Assembly: GCA_006535965.1 (NCBI GenBank)
Contig: QEAR01000004.1
Location: 62,001-126,000, forward strand
DNA length: 64,000 nucleotides
Reading direction: 5' to 3'
DNA from: Spizellomyces sp. 'palustris'
Lineage: Eukaryota; Chytridiomycota; Chytridiomycetes; Spizellomycetales; Spizellomycetaceae
Shown: piece by piece, positions 10,622 through 21,997 of the stretch
How positions within the stretch are numbered: the first letter of the stretch is position 1
Layout: the number at the start of each line of letters is the position of its first letter
Program-made: the position numbers and the translations under genes
Notes under the pieces: model-generated
Database searches by the model: none
Told to the model about the DNA's origin: nothing
What the model saw: only the letters and a program-made list of their open reading frames with translations

Positions 10622-11806
10622 GGAATGGTAATTTTCGGTGGGACAATGGACAGTGACCATATATCAAAATCATCGTATCTAGATATCCCATATCTAATCT
10701 GAATGGATCTCAACTGAAATGGTAGATATACAAGGATCTCTAAAATAGATACATATAACCAAATACAACGCAAGAAATGCGAAATGCGAATGAATCCTTA
10801 AATGCATATCATGCAGGAGATGTATGTACTCACAGTAAGGTACAGGTTGGAGTTTCTATCATATCCCACCTGGAGACACTTGAACGCCATGAAACGCTCC
10901 ATTCCTCACCCACTCAATGGTTGTCGTGAACGAGTTTCTACTGCGATTCAAATTACAGTTCGTTCCTGAGTATCACGGACGACCACAAAATTCATAAACC
11001 CCCAGGTACTCAGGCCACTTATTGGTAGAATTAACATATTGTGTCATCTGGCCGCCACTTCTGTTCTATTACCTCTGCGAGTTTCTTACAGAAAACCCCA
11101 AATAACCCAACATACCTTCCGCACTTACGATATATTATAACTTCCGCTTTAGTCTATGATCCCAACGTTACTAATGAATGGCGATCGTTGCGTAAAGTTA
11201 TGAATGAATTGATGTCACCATCGGCAAATGAACTCGCTGTAATGGAGTATTAAAGTTGACTGTTGCATACCCACGAACCTCATGTCCCACATCTCTAAGG
11301 TCCTCACTTCTGACAAGTCTTGTTGAAGTCTCTTGAGTGCTTCCAGATATTTGTTACTTGCTTGGTCTGTGCGTCATAAAGCGGGATCTTTCTGGACTTG
11401 GACGTATACCGATGTTGATGGGTCGTTCCGAGTACAGACGTTAGGACCTTATTGCAGGCCGGGAAATTATGCGTGGTTCGGGACGAAGAATGAAGCTAGG
11501 AACAGTTCAGCGCGACCAGGATAGTATTCCTATAACTGGTGTTGATCTGTTGGAAGTTTGGGACAGATTTCCATCCCCAAGTTGAATTCTATAACTGTAT
11601 CTATGCCCCGGGAACTTGTATCTGACTAGGTACATGACTGCAAGTTGGAACGTTAATAGAGAGAAGCGACTAAGGTAGGATATATTTGTAGGTAAGCGTC
11701 GCGAAGTCAACCACTGGTTTAAAGATGCAAAAAAAATAACATCTGGTTGCTACCCCTTCGCAGTTGGAAATGCAAATCCCAAGTGGTAATTGCTTTCAAG
11801 ATGTCG
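10622..11806. other. Intergenic stretch with a weak P450-like relic
   Basis: Mostly stop-rich sequence. One plus frame (11041-11253) contains EWRSLRKVMNELMSP. The WxxxR pattern plus context recalls the helix-C heme-propionate contact of cytochromes P450. No heme-binding FxxGxxxC loop or ExxR helix is found nearby, so at best this is a small relic. Confidence 0.25.
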
Positions 11807-11846
11807 TTAAGGGTTAAGGGTTAGGGTCCAGGGTCAGGGTCTTGGG
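11807..11846 (+). repeat. Interstitial telomere-like tract
   Basis: Two TTAAGGG units, one TTAGGG unit, then degenerate TCCAGGG, TCAGGG and TCTTGGG units in one orientation over 40 bp. TTAGGG is the telomere repeat of most fungi and animals. The tract lies inside the gene-poor region, 0.7 kb from the 3' end of the SPO11 gene. Confidence 0.6.
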
Positions 11847-12521
11847 ATACAGTGGACACTGCCCAAAACCATGGTTTATTTCGTAAGCATCCGGTCGGGG
11901 TTAGCTGGAAAGTCCAACGATGCGAAATTTCATCCAATGCTACTGATTTCATCCATCTCGGATGCAACTACGCTGATACAGGTCATAAGCCAAGGTGCGT
12001 ACATTGACCTTGACCAGACCGCAGCCGCCCTGGTACAAGGAACACGGAACTGATGTGACTGCCTGATCATGATCTGCGAGCAGCCAACAGCTGGCAAACA
12101 TTCTCCCTTGGATAGAGAATCAAGAGCTCGTGTAGGCAGCACCAGGACTCGGATGATGTGATATCGTGCACAATGCGTGCACAATGCAAGCTTTCGACTT
12201 GTGGCCAGAATCGTACTTTTAGTTTCAATTATGATGGGGTCGAACATCGATGCTTGGATGATGTTATCATTAGATGCCCAGTTCTCATCAACACAAATCT
12301 AGACCTACCTTGCGTCCCCTGATGGTGTACATGCCTGTTTCCTGCTTGGACAAGTTGGTCGTCGGTGGTTTGGTAACAGAAGAAAAACTACCCGGAAAAA
12401 AATCCGAGGATTATTTGTGACATCAAATATCCTACACCATTTATTACTCTAATTACGTATCTTCATAGTGCTCATTTGTTAGCTAACGAAAGGCAACTAG
12501 ACTAGACATTAGGTCCATGCT
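11847..12521. other. 3' flank of SPO11 gene, no gene seen
   Basis: Only short frames without motifs on either strand. The stretch follows the telomere-like tract and runs into the SPO11 stop codon. Confidence 0.4.
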
Positions 12522-15500
12522 TTAATTAATATGTTCTGCTACAATTCTCGGCAAATAGGTTCCTGTGAGTATATCGGGGGGTACCGCCTGTATCTCGGCT
12601 TTGCGGCCATGAAATAATATGCGAGACAAGGCAATACTGTAATGTCCAAAAAAGGATCAAAGCAAACTCATCTTGAAGTCATCGAAGCAGTGATGCACAT
12701 ACCGTATATCTGTAAATTGTTTGATGTAACCTCTTCTTAGCATTCCCAAAGCTCGACGCCGATCCCGTTCCGTCAAAACTAGTAGTTTGTTAAAATCGAT
12801 CTGGTACTCGGTGTTGACCCAGTCTCTTGGGCGGAGACCGATCCAGCGGATTGTCGGGCAGGCGAGATTGTCAGAGTCGAATGCCATTGCCTGAGGGGTA
12901 TGGTATGATTTCAAATTGTCAATAGTATAAGATTTCTTTCTATGGCTTCCTGTTCACCAATTCCATACCTTAGAGCCAAATTTATAGCACAAGTAAATTT
13001 CAATTCCGTGCGGATCGCAATCTACAAGTGCCAAAATTGGAAGGTGTTCCACCACTCTATTGTTCACCGGTGCACCTTCTGGACTGTCAGAAACATCAAA
13101 AGACTCGATATTCACTGAATCTCCAGGTAGTTCTGCAGCGGCCAGCTCTGCCAATTCAGCTTCAGACACCAAATCGACATCATTGTCAACGGTCGAATCT
13201 GCAGATGCACCGACTTTAAATGCCTTCTCCAATGGGTCATTGATCATCGCCGGCCTCTCGCCCTCCATTGCTAACAAGTCCGTTGCACCCACTTCGACTT
13301 GGAATTCGATGTTCAGAGAATCAGGGTCATGAAAATCAAGATCCGGCCCATTCGGACTACAGTGATCGAACTGGTGTGTCTCCATGATCGTGTCCGGTCC
13401 CCAAGGCACTGGTGAATAGAGGTCACCAACATTTGGCGTCTTGATATGTGTACGTTCAATTTCAGACAACCTTTTGACAAGTCTTCGTGTTGATACGTCG
13501 GGATATCCTTTTCCCTATTCACAACGATCCTAAGTAACATCGTGGATGATGCAGTGCACCACGCGTCCGTCGCTCATACCGTTATTAAGATACATGGACC
13601 ATGTATTGCTGCAAACTGGTCAGCAACGACCGTGCGGAATGTTGCCTCCTTTTCGATCACCAGCACAAACTTGGCCGCTGTTTCCAAGTGTAGAGCCATG
13701 GATCAACTAGTTAAAGACCTAACAAGTAAGTGGACAAATGATCAAGAACAAAAAAACAGCGCTGTGTGTAAGGATATGAGATATTTGTTCAGACGTAGGA
13801 ATAAGAATTCCCTATCAAAGGGACAATGGTCGTCAAAGTTGAAGGTCAGAACTAATCGGAATATCACCCTACCTGATGGCCCCCTTGAAGACAATCTACT
13901 ACACTTCCATCTACCATATGTAAACGTAAGTCCCCATGCACGAGACCTTTGGATGAGGCAACCTGGAAATTTTCAAGGTGATTCTGGCTTGCCAGTCGGT
14001 ATACAAAGAATACCACAGTCTAATCTTACCATATTGAGGCAATGCCTTTGGACTGCGAAGGTACATGCAAGATCTTCGATTGCCTACCAAGCCGAGAGGT
14101 TTGCCACACTTCCTCGCATAAGCACATGCATCACCGTACCATTACCTGATCTACAACCCGTTGACTCTTGAACAAGGCGACATCACGATAGTAAATCTCT
14201 CTCTTCGTCGCAGTTACATTCTTTTGCAATAGATCTTTACAGTACTCCAGAATGCGCACATATATGTCTTACACGAAGATAAGCCTCAGCCTTTACTTCT
14301 CAAATTTGCTAGCATCAGAGAGTTGAACTTACTAAAGCGGCGCGTCCCATCTGGAATCATTTTGTAGACATGCCTTTTTGTTTGCAGTCTCATGACGGGG
14401 ATCTGATCATCATACCTGCATGCCAGACGTTAGGACCGTTCCCTGAATTCCTTATTTCCTCACCAAATATCGACTCGTACTTCCAAACTTTTTGGCTACG
14501 AGAGATCATCTTGAGAACAGGCTGTATTCCAGTTTCGGTCGATTGTCGGATGCGATCGAGTACGGTATCCACTTGCTCCTGTATCCACTCTCTAGCGAAT
14601 AATAAACAGTATATGAACACTAGAACGGGCAGAACACATCATCGGTTGATTCTCACCTACTACGTGCCGTTGCTTTCCAGAGCGACCCAACCTCTAAATG
14701 GTCCATACGTGGATCTCCAACTATAACGATTTCGATTGGGACCTTTGATAACTTTTTCTCCTTCTCCAATTGGCTGGAAATCAGAGGATGTATATCCATT
14801 TCCGTTTCCTTTCCCGCCGCAAGTCTCAATATGTCCGGTACAAGCATCCCGTCCTCGTACGATACTCGATCATTTGCCCAACCACCGCTGTCTACCGATA
14901 GCTCGAATTTCAGTGAACTGCTGTTGCTGTCCGCTTCGTATGTAAACAGAATATCATCATCTTCAGAGCGGAATGGAATTCGATCATGCTCTCGACCGAT
15001 TGAGAGCGGCCCCTGAACATCACTTTCTGCGGTCTCTTCCAAGCTACCTTCGCTGAACCATTCGGCATGTGCGTCTGGACTGTAATGTACCATATTGCTG
15101 GAGAGTGTACGAGCACGGATCTTAGAACCGCCATAGTCATCTTGTTCTGTAGTATCCTGCATCTCTTCATCACATAAAACCGCGTGATTCTGGAGGGAAC
15201 CCTCCGCCTCACTCTCATGGCCCGAAAAGTCGTTTACCTTTACCGTTTCCCAAACTACATCCATTTCAACATAGCTCTCGTGGTTTACTTCAGCAAAGTC
15301 GTCATCCCAAAGCTGACTTGAGTGCCCATTGACTGCAAGTAAGTCGCGTTCCGCTCCACAATCCCTGAAGCAGATCGCCTCGTCTTCAGTTAGGTCCCAC
15401 AACACATCATCGTCATGTCGAAAGGCAAAATCATGATTGGTATGATCGACCCATTGCGTGCTGTCCCCTTCCTTAATAAACACCTCGCCAGAACCTGGCG

Positions 15501-15576
15501 CCAGCGGGGGAATATCCTCCAACACCTTGGTGTTTTCCTCTCTCTTCAACGTCATACCAGACAAGTAAATCATCAT
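12522..15576 (-). CDS. SPO11: SPO11/TopoVI-A homologue with two acidic expansions
   Basis: Meiotic double-strand-break transesterase. Exons by frame: 15576-14657, 14591-14416, 14350-14333, 14267-14146, 14083-14030, 13962-13873, one starting 13811, one ending 13580, 13514-12969, 12890-12703, 12636-12522. The junction between exons 7 and 8 is unresolved. Motifs in order: TKREIYYRD (second Tyr is the catalytic one), AIEDLACTF, ASSKGLVHGDL, FVLVIEKEATFR (Toprim Glu), GKGYPDVSTRR, LPILALVDCDPHGIEIY (Toprim DxD), ACPTIRWIGLRPRDW, LTERDRRRALGML, FHGRKAEIQAV. Every catalytic motif is intact. Unusual: about 306 acidic residues precede the winged-helix part, and about 115 acidic residues are inserted between STRR and the DxD strand. 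Predicted size is near 790 aa; most homologues are 350-400 aa. Confidence 0.9.
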
Positions 15577-16591
15577 AGTTCGACGTTAACAACTGCATTC
15601 CTTATACTGGCACCATGAGGCAAGGCACGGCAACAGTTCGTCTGGGAATGTGGGAATAAGATTGGGTAATACCCGATTCATATGACTAAACACGGAAATT
15701 AATGTGCCTAAACTTATATATATCAACATGCCACCCACGAAAGCAATTAAAAGTGCGATCCAACCATTGACTTACCGCCAGTACGCCAGCTCAAACACTT
15801 TGTAGCGAACGATCTCAGATGGACCTTGGCGATCCGAAGGCCCAATTTAACACGCCAAGTAAGCTTTCGATGCATTGTAGATGAATGTATCGCCGATCGA
15901 CAAGGACTCGATAATGGTAGGGATGGTACGCCCGACGGACGGGAGAAGCTAACCTATAAGTATTGCAGAGGACAAACATGCCCGCTTTGACCGAGGTCAA
16001 TACTGTACATTGCCCTTCAGCCCTTCAGGACATCAAGAGATTTACTCTTACTTCACACACCCATGTCCAATGAGTGTATTACTTAACCTGGCGGACTATG
16101 GTCCATTGTCCCTTGTTTCATATATACCAGATATCAAATAGCAGATATCGACCACTTGGACTAGTTGGAAGCCAGGTTGAAAGATCCTTATTCTGCTCTT
16201 GCGCCAAACTGAGATTGGATGTTCTTTATAATTAGTCAATTGTTATTTGCATGGCCAGTATGTTAATCATGTTTTATCGCTGAATATGCACTGGGCCGTC
16301 CGGCTGCTCCTCCTTGCATGCTTGCAAGTCGTCCGTTGACAAGCCCTTTGTTAAAGTGCTGCAGCAAAACACATCGCGCGACTAAACCCCAGCGGACCTT
16401 TGGCCTAAACGCCACCAAGTGTCAAGTGGGTTGAAGGAGTACCTCTACGCTAACGAACGTCGCGGAAGGAGTAGCCCCAACCTCCCAAGTGGGAACAGAA
16501 CAGAAAGTGCCCGAACTCGAGCCACTCCAGGACATCTGTTGCTCATCCTTGTAATAGTGCCCATAATCTTGAGACTTCAGTGACTGAAAGC
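15577..16591. promoter_or_regulatory. Divergent intergenic region, SPO11 and tomosyn genes
   Basis: About 1 kb between divergent starts. I see no coding frame with motifs and no repeat. Both promoters should be here. Confidence 0.5.
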
Positions 16592-19500
16592 ATGGATCTT
16601 CTCAGAAAGATCGTTCGAAGCAATGCTGCACCTGGACGGCGGAAAGAGCGCGCCCACGACGCATTTGCTCTTGCGGAAATTTCGCGCCTTGGTATACCCG
16701 GCTACCCAACAGCAATCGCACACGATCCTGCCCAGTCGCTATTGGCGGTAGGAACGTCTGTCGGATCCGTGGTCATAGTCGGGAAGGGATGGGAATATGC
16801 GTTATTCGCACCGGAAGGTTACTCTTCTGCCATTCGTTTTCTGGCTTTCAAAGTTGGAGATAAGTATGTGGTAGGAGTCACTGCAAAGAGTGACCTCTTA
16901 GTATGGGACTTGCAGGCGAAAAAGTTGAAGTTGCCACCGGTCCCTGTATACGGCAATGTTTCCAGCTTGAATGTGCCATCACAATCAAAGTGGATATATC
17001 TGGGTTGCTGTAATGGAACTGTTATCGTTTATGACTGTACGACGGGCAAGCAATCCCCGTATACCATCACCTACCCTTTTTACGCTGACGAAGAATCACG
17101 CGGAGAAGAGAATGAACGGCAAATACAAGTAACTGGCCTTGAAACAAATCCAACAGACCTGAACCTACTGCTTATTGGGTATGCATCGGGGTTCGTTGCT
17201 TTGTGGGATCTGAAGGAGCAGTTACTGCGACGAAAATTTCGCATGCAGCTGGCAGACGGCGATGGACCATTGCAAGCAGTGTGTTGGCATCCCGATGGAC
17301 TCTACTTCATGGCCAATTTTGGGCGGCGATCGGCAATATGGGAACTGAAGGAAGGATGGCTAGATGGGCTTAAAAAGAATACAATTCATAAGCCTGTACG
17401 AATCATTGAGACTACGCCTGTATCAATACCGCCGACACAAGATCCTGGCAAACCTTTCAGTCGTAAGATTATATGGATGCGAGGAACAACAACAGACGAG
17501 AGTTTACTCATTATGACGGGTGTGAAGGAGGAGGGTGAGAGTTTGGCTGTCCGTCGACTTTCTCGATGTACGAACATGGCAAACATGAAGAGCGATGTAA
17601 TGCACGCCATTGGAATGGATGCGGTAGACTTTGCTCTAGTTGGTGATGACAAGGGCAAGCATCGTTTGGCGATTGTCGTGGTTACCTCTTCAAGGACAGT
17701 TGAAGCCTTCTATCTGGGGCAAGAAGAGCGATTAACCTTGTCCGGGTCTGTAACAATATCTTCAGCCCCAAGTATTATCGACTTTACATATTCAGATTGT
17801 CCTGAGGCACTAGGATGGGAGATGCGGGGAGGCGCCACGCCTCCAGAAGACCCTCGAACGCTTCCAATGCACGGCGGAACACTGATCAACAAGAACGCAA
17901 AGTACGTGTGGGACGTATTTTGCACATTGCATGCCGACAAAGTGATTCGATTTTGGCAAGTCGGCATCCCTTCGCCACGACTACTCTTCACCTTGTCGCC
18001 AGAGAAAGTTACCGGCGATCTCAGTCAGGTTACGATGGATCTTGACCAACGTGCTCTCTTGCTGACGGCAGGGTGCACCGTCACCATGTATCGCTGGTTT
18101 AGCGCGAGTGAAATCAGCGCGGCAAAGGCGGCAAACGGCCCACTGGAGGACATGGATACACTCATGCAACGTTTAGACGAGACAGTAGACCAAGTTTTAA
18201 AGCAGTCCGAGGACATTCAGAGACTCTCCCGTGCCAGTGATAGCTTGCATGTTGCTGCAGATGGGCCAGAAATACCACAGGGTCAAGAAACGAAGCATGA
18301 CGGTGGCAAGACATCGGAACAGGAGGAGGGACCGCCACGGCCATTGAGTAAGCATTCTTCGGCTGGAGACTCCCAAGGCGTTGGGGAAACTGATAGCAAA
18401 ACCGGCACGGACAATGGGGTTGACCCTGCGCCAGCTGTTGATGCAACCCCTGCCGATCAGACATCAGCACCCACAGTATCATTGGAAACGTCGGGCGACG
18501 GTCAAAACGCAGAGGGGTCCCCGACAGGGTCTGATGACCAACAGGCTGAAGAGGAAGGTCTGGTCTCCGGCAATACTTCCCCGAAGAAAGTATCTGAGGT
18601 TAACTTACCTGCGCCGGAGCAACCGCCGGCTCTACCGCAACGATTGAGTTCTCATGATCCTCTGGCAGCCGAAAACGAGAGCCTAGTGGGAAACTCACAG
18701 CACGCCGACTTTCGAGATTCCGTTCTGGTGAAAGACAGTTTCCCCTTCGAAGCCCAGGAAACGGAGCTCCGGGACTCCTTAACAAGTAACGACTATGTCA
18801 CACTGGAGACAATTCTTCCAGAAGAGCCACCCGAAAAACCCAGTTGGCAGCCGATGGTGCAGGCTGTACACAAAGACCCTGTTCGGCTGCAAGCCTTTGC
18901 AAGCTGGGCGGAGCTGTAAGTCATGGTTGGGTTCGCGCCTGTTGAATTTCACTGACTGCGCGCCCTTTGTAGCCTCGTAACAGCTACGGAAGGTGGTCGC
19001 TTGCATGTTGTTCAATTGAGTACTGGACGAGAGGTGACCGTTGAACCCCTATACGGTAAGGAATCTCATGAAGGATGAATCATGAATTGTTGAAATGTTG
19101 ACTCATGCATCATTCACTAGGTGAATCGCGTGAAAACTCTGAAGTGGTCGAATTTGATCTACTTCACGTTGCCGATACCTATTTCGATAAAGGTTCGCCC
19201 GAAACCGTTGCATTTTTGGGTCGCAATAGGATTGATCCTCACACAATTTCTCAGAAACCATACCTCGGACTTGCATCTTTGCTCTGTCCGCAGCGGGTCT
19301 TCAGCTCGTGTACGGAGTTTATACTGACATCGTAACAGGGGATCTGACATTAAAGAAATGTACGTTTACGACGCTACTTGTGATTATCAATGTTACCCTG
19401 AAACTTTTTTTTTCATCAACATCAATCTTCTGCTTTACAGGGGTCCTCTTTGATCGCCGGCGAACGATACAACAACCAGTGCTTTTGACAGTGGTCGATG

Positions 19501-20728
19501 ACCATGGTCGTATCGTTCGACAGGCCCGAAATTCACATCACAATGGAACCTCCAACCAGACGGGTGAAAATTACATCATAGCAGCACTATCCCGAACGAT
19601 TGTAGTATACATTGTGGAGCCAGGGACCAAACCTGCTGTGGCAGCTATTATTAATCCATCGGACGAGAATGGGCCTATCCTCAAAGCCTCCTTGAGTTTT
19701 CTTCATGGTAAGTGATGTCCATTTCCTTTCAGGACCATTGGAATTGTTTTAACTCTTTTTGGTGTAGGGGATCCGGTTCTTATCGTTGTTACCGGAGCAG
19801 GGCTCATACAAGCGTTTGAGCTGCCTGGATTGAAGCTCCTGTGGGAGAATCGTTTGCCAATAGGAAATTTGGACGAAAGGTAAAGAGCGGACTGCGTATG
19901 CATGGCTCATATTTTATTCATCCTGGTTCCCTTTCGTTTATGCAGTCGCCTCCGGAAGACATGCATTGCAAAGGATGGTAAAACGCTCTGCTGGACTTGG
20001 GAACGGGAATTCCGTATGTTCAGCATTATCAGCGATAAATCAAAGTAAGCGATTGTGTTGAGGTCGATCATATAGACCAATCATTAATTATAGTTTATCG
20101 TAGTCTCCCAGACTTGGAAACTCGCATATACGATCTTACACGAGCGACTTCATGGGCGCGAGCTCATGGTGTGAGACTAAGTTCCGCTAGCTCAAATAAA
20201 GAACATGATGCACTATGTAAGACGACTGGCGGCCCCTGAAAACATACTTTCAGTTTTCTGACTTTCCCTTTCTAGTTCGTCCCTTACCGATGATTGAACC
20301 TGTGGGATCGTTATCCGGCGAGGAAGGGTCTGCCTTCGGTCATGCCAAACGAGTAAGTGGCAGAATAAGTAGTGTTGTGGAACATTGGATTTAAAATGGT
20401 TCGTCAATAGGCATTGGATGAGCGAGGTGAAAAACTGGGACAGCTTGAACACAAGTTTGGCGATCTAGCAGACTCATCAAAGAATTTTTTGGACACTATA
20501 AAGGATTACAACGAACGACAGGTGAGAGCTTTCGTTCAGTTCAGGCAGGACCACAGCAGCGTCAGTGCACATTGAACACTGTCAACTTTGTTTACCTCTT
20601 CTACCTCTCTCTCATATCAATTAGGCCCAAAAGAAATGGTAAAGTCTCAAGCAATAAATATTGGGCATACTACTGATCCCAAATGAATGGTGTTGATATA
20701 TATTGTCCCCCACAGGTGGCAGCTTTAA
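16592..20728 (+). CDS. Tomosyn/Sro7/Lgl-family WD40 protein with C-terminal R-SNARE
   Basis: Large first exon 16592-18915, then several short exons (second from 18973) ending with TGGCAGCTTTAA at 20728. Start is the ATG before DLLRKIVRSNAAPGRRKE. The N-terminal two thirds shows WD40-type repeats (VGTSVGSVVIVG, YLGCCNGTVIVYD, IGYASGFVALWDL, VCWHPDGLYFMANF). A Ser/Pro/Gly-rich disordered insert lies at about residues 520-770. The last exons encode ALDERGEKLGQLEHKFGDLA then FLDTIKDYNER and KKWWQL, an R-SNARE motif with the zero-layer Arg in DERG but no membrane anchor. That layout is tomosyn-like; yeast Sro7 lacks so clear a SNARE. Family role: binds Q-SNAREs and controls exocytic vesicle fusion. 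Confidence 0.9.
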
Positions 20729-20983
20729 GGCAGGTTGTAGGTTGCTCTGTTGCAACTGTAATACTTGAAAGTTAGATACCAGTACGTAGAAAGGATACGG
20801 GACCGGTAGATCTGTTGCTTTTGATTCTCCGTTGGTTGTTTATAGTTTTTTGTTCAAAGGTCTAGATGTAATTAGTATTAAGTAATGTGATCGCGTTCTG
20901 GGTAAAAGTTGTAGCGCGTTCAGGTGGTGTGAAATCCGTCGTCTCCCATTCCCCCCATCTTCCTCTCGCATCTTCCTCTCGCA

Positions 20984-21913
20984 ATGTCACAACTTGTTAT
21001 CTCAGACATCACCATTCCAGCGCACATTGATGCATTCCCCATCAAAGCGACGTTGTTTGCCCCGCAAACTACCCAACCGTCCACCTCGTTACCCCCAGCG
21101 GTCCTCATAAACTCGGCGACTGGGGTGCCCCGAGGCTTCTATGGCAATTTTGCAAAGTATTTGGCATCGGCTCATTCTTGCCCCGTATTGATTTACGATT
21201 ACCGCGGGCATGGCGATTCCATTCCAAAGGAAGGCGGGTTGGCTGCACTAAAGGACACGCATATCCACATTCATTGGGCCACGTACGATCAACCCGCGGC
21301 AACCGCTCACCTCCACACCCTCTATCCAGATCGGGGTATAGTCATCATTGGTCACAGTGTGGGAGCGCACATTGCCCCTCTGAATCCTCTAAAGCATCTC
21401 GTCACCCGATATATTTTTGCGTCAAGCAATAACGCGTTCTGGGGTTATCACTCTCGACCTTTTGTGACATTTGCGTTTCCTTGGATGGTAGAGGTGTTGG
21501 GGGCAGTTGCGGGATACTTTCCGGCCAAGAAGATTAAACTTTGCGACAATATTCCGTTGGGAGTGGGCCGGGATTGGGCAAGGTGGACACGGTGTCCCGA
21601 GTATTGTACGACTGAACCAGAAGTGAAGGACGCATATGACGCCTTTAAACCTGAATCTGCTATTGGTATAGCGGCAACGGATGACCACTTGTGTGCGGAT
21701 AGGCGGGCGTTTGATGAGTGGTTTGCTTTAATGCCGAATGCCAAGGTGCGGTTTTATTACGTAGAACCCAAAGAGCTGGGCGCTGAGGTGGTTGGTCATA
21801 TGGGGCTATTTAAAAAGGCGTGCAAAGATGGAGCGTGGGATGCGGTAGCGCGTTATATTATTGAAGGCGTAGAACCTAGATTTAAAACAGCAGAGTCCAA
21901 GGCAAAGTTATAG
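20984..21913 (+). CDS. Alpha/beta hydrolase (COG4757-like)
   Basis: Single-exon 309-aa protein. The nucleophile elbow is GHSVGAH, preceded by the oxyanion strand and YDYRGHGDS. The acid is probably in ATDDHLCAD and the catalytic His in VGHMGLFK near the C-terminus. These three sites in this order and the FYGNFAKYLA helix fit the soluble predicted hydrolases of COG4757. No signal peptide. Substrate unknown. It starts 256 bp after the tomosyn stop and ends 84 bp from the convergent PAGM gene. Confidence 0.85.
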   Translation: MSQLVISDITIPAHIDAFPIKATLFAPQTTQPSTSLPPAVLINSATGVPRGFYGNFAKYLASAHSCPVLIYDYRGHGDSIPKEGGLAALKDTHIHIHWATYDQPAATAHLHTLYPDRGIVIIGHSVGAHIAPLNPLKHLVTRYIFASSNNAFWGYHSRPFVTFAFPWMVEVLGAVAGYFPAKKIKLCDNIPLGVGRDWARWTRCPEYCTTEPEVKDAYDAFKPESAIGIAATDDHLCADRRAFDEWFALMPNAKVRFYYVEPKELGAEVVGHMGLFKKACKDGAWDAVARYIIEGVEPRFKTAESKAKL

Positions 21914-21997
21914 TACCGTAGATAGCTCAGCAAATACGCAGCACTGTTTGATTTCTCCGGACTCTAAAGGCTAAAAACAATCTCTATCTCAGGCTGT

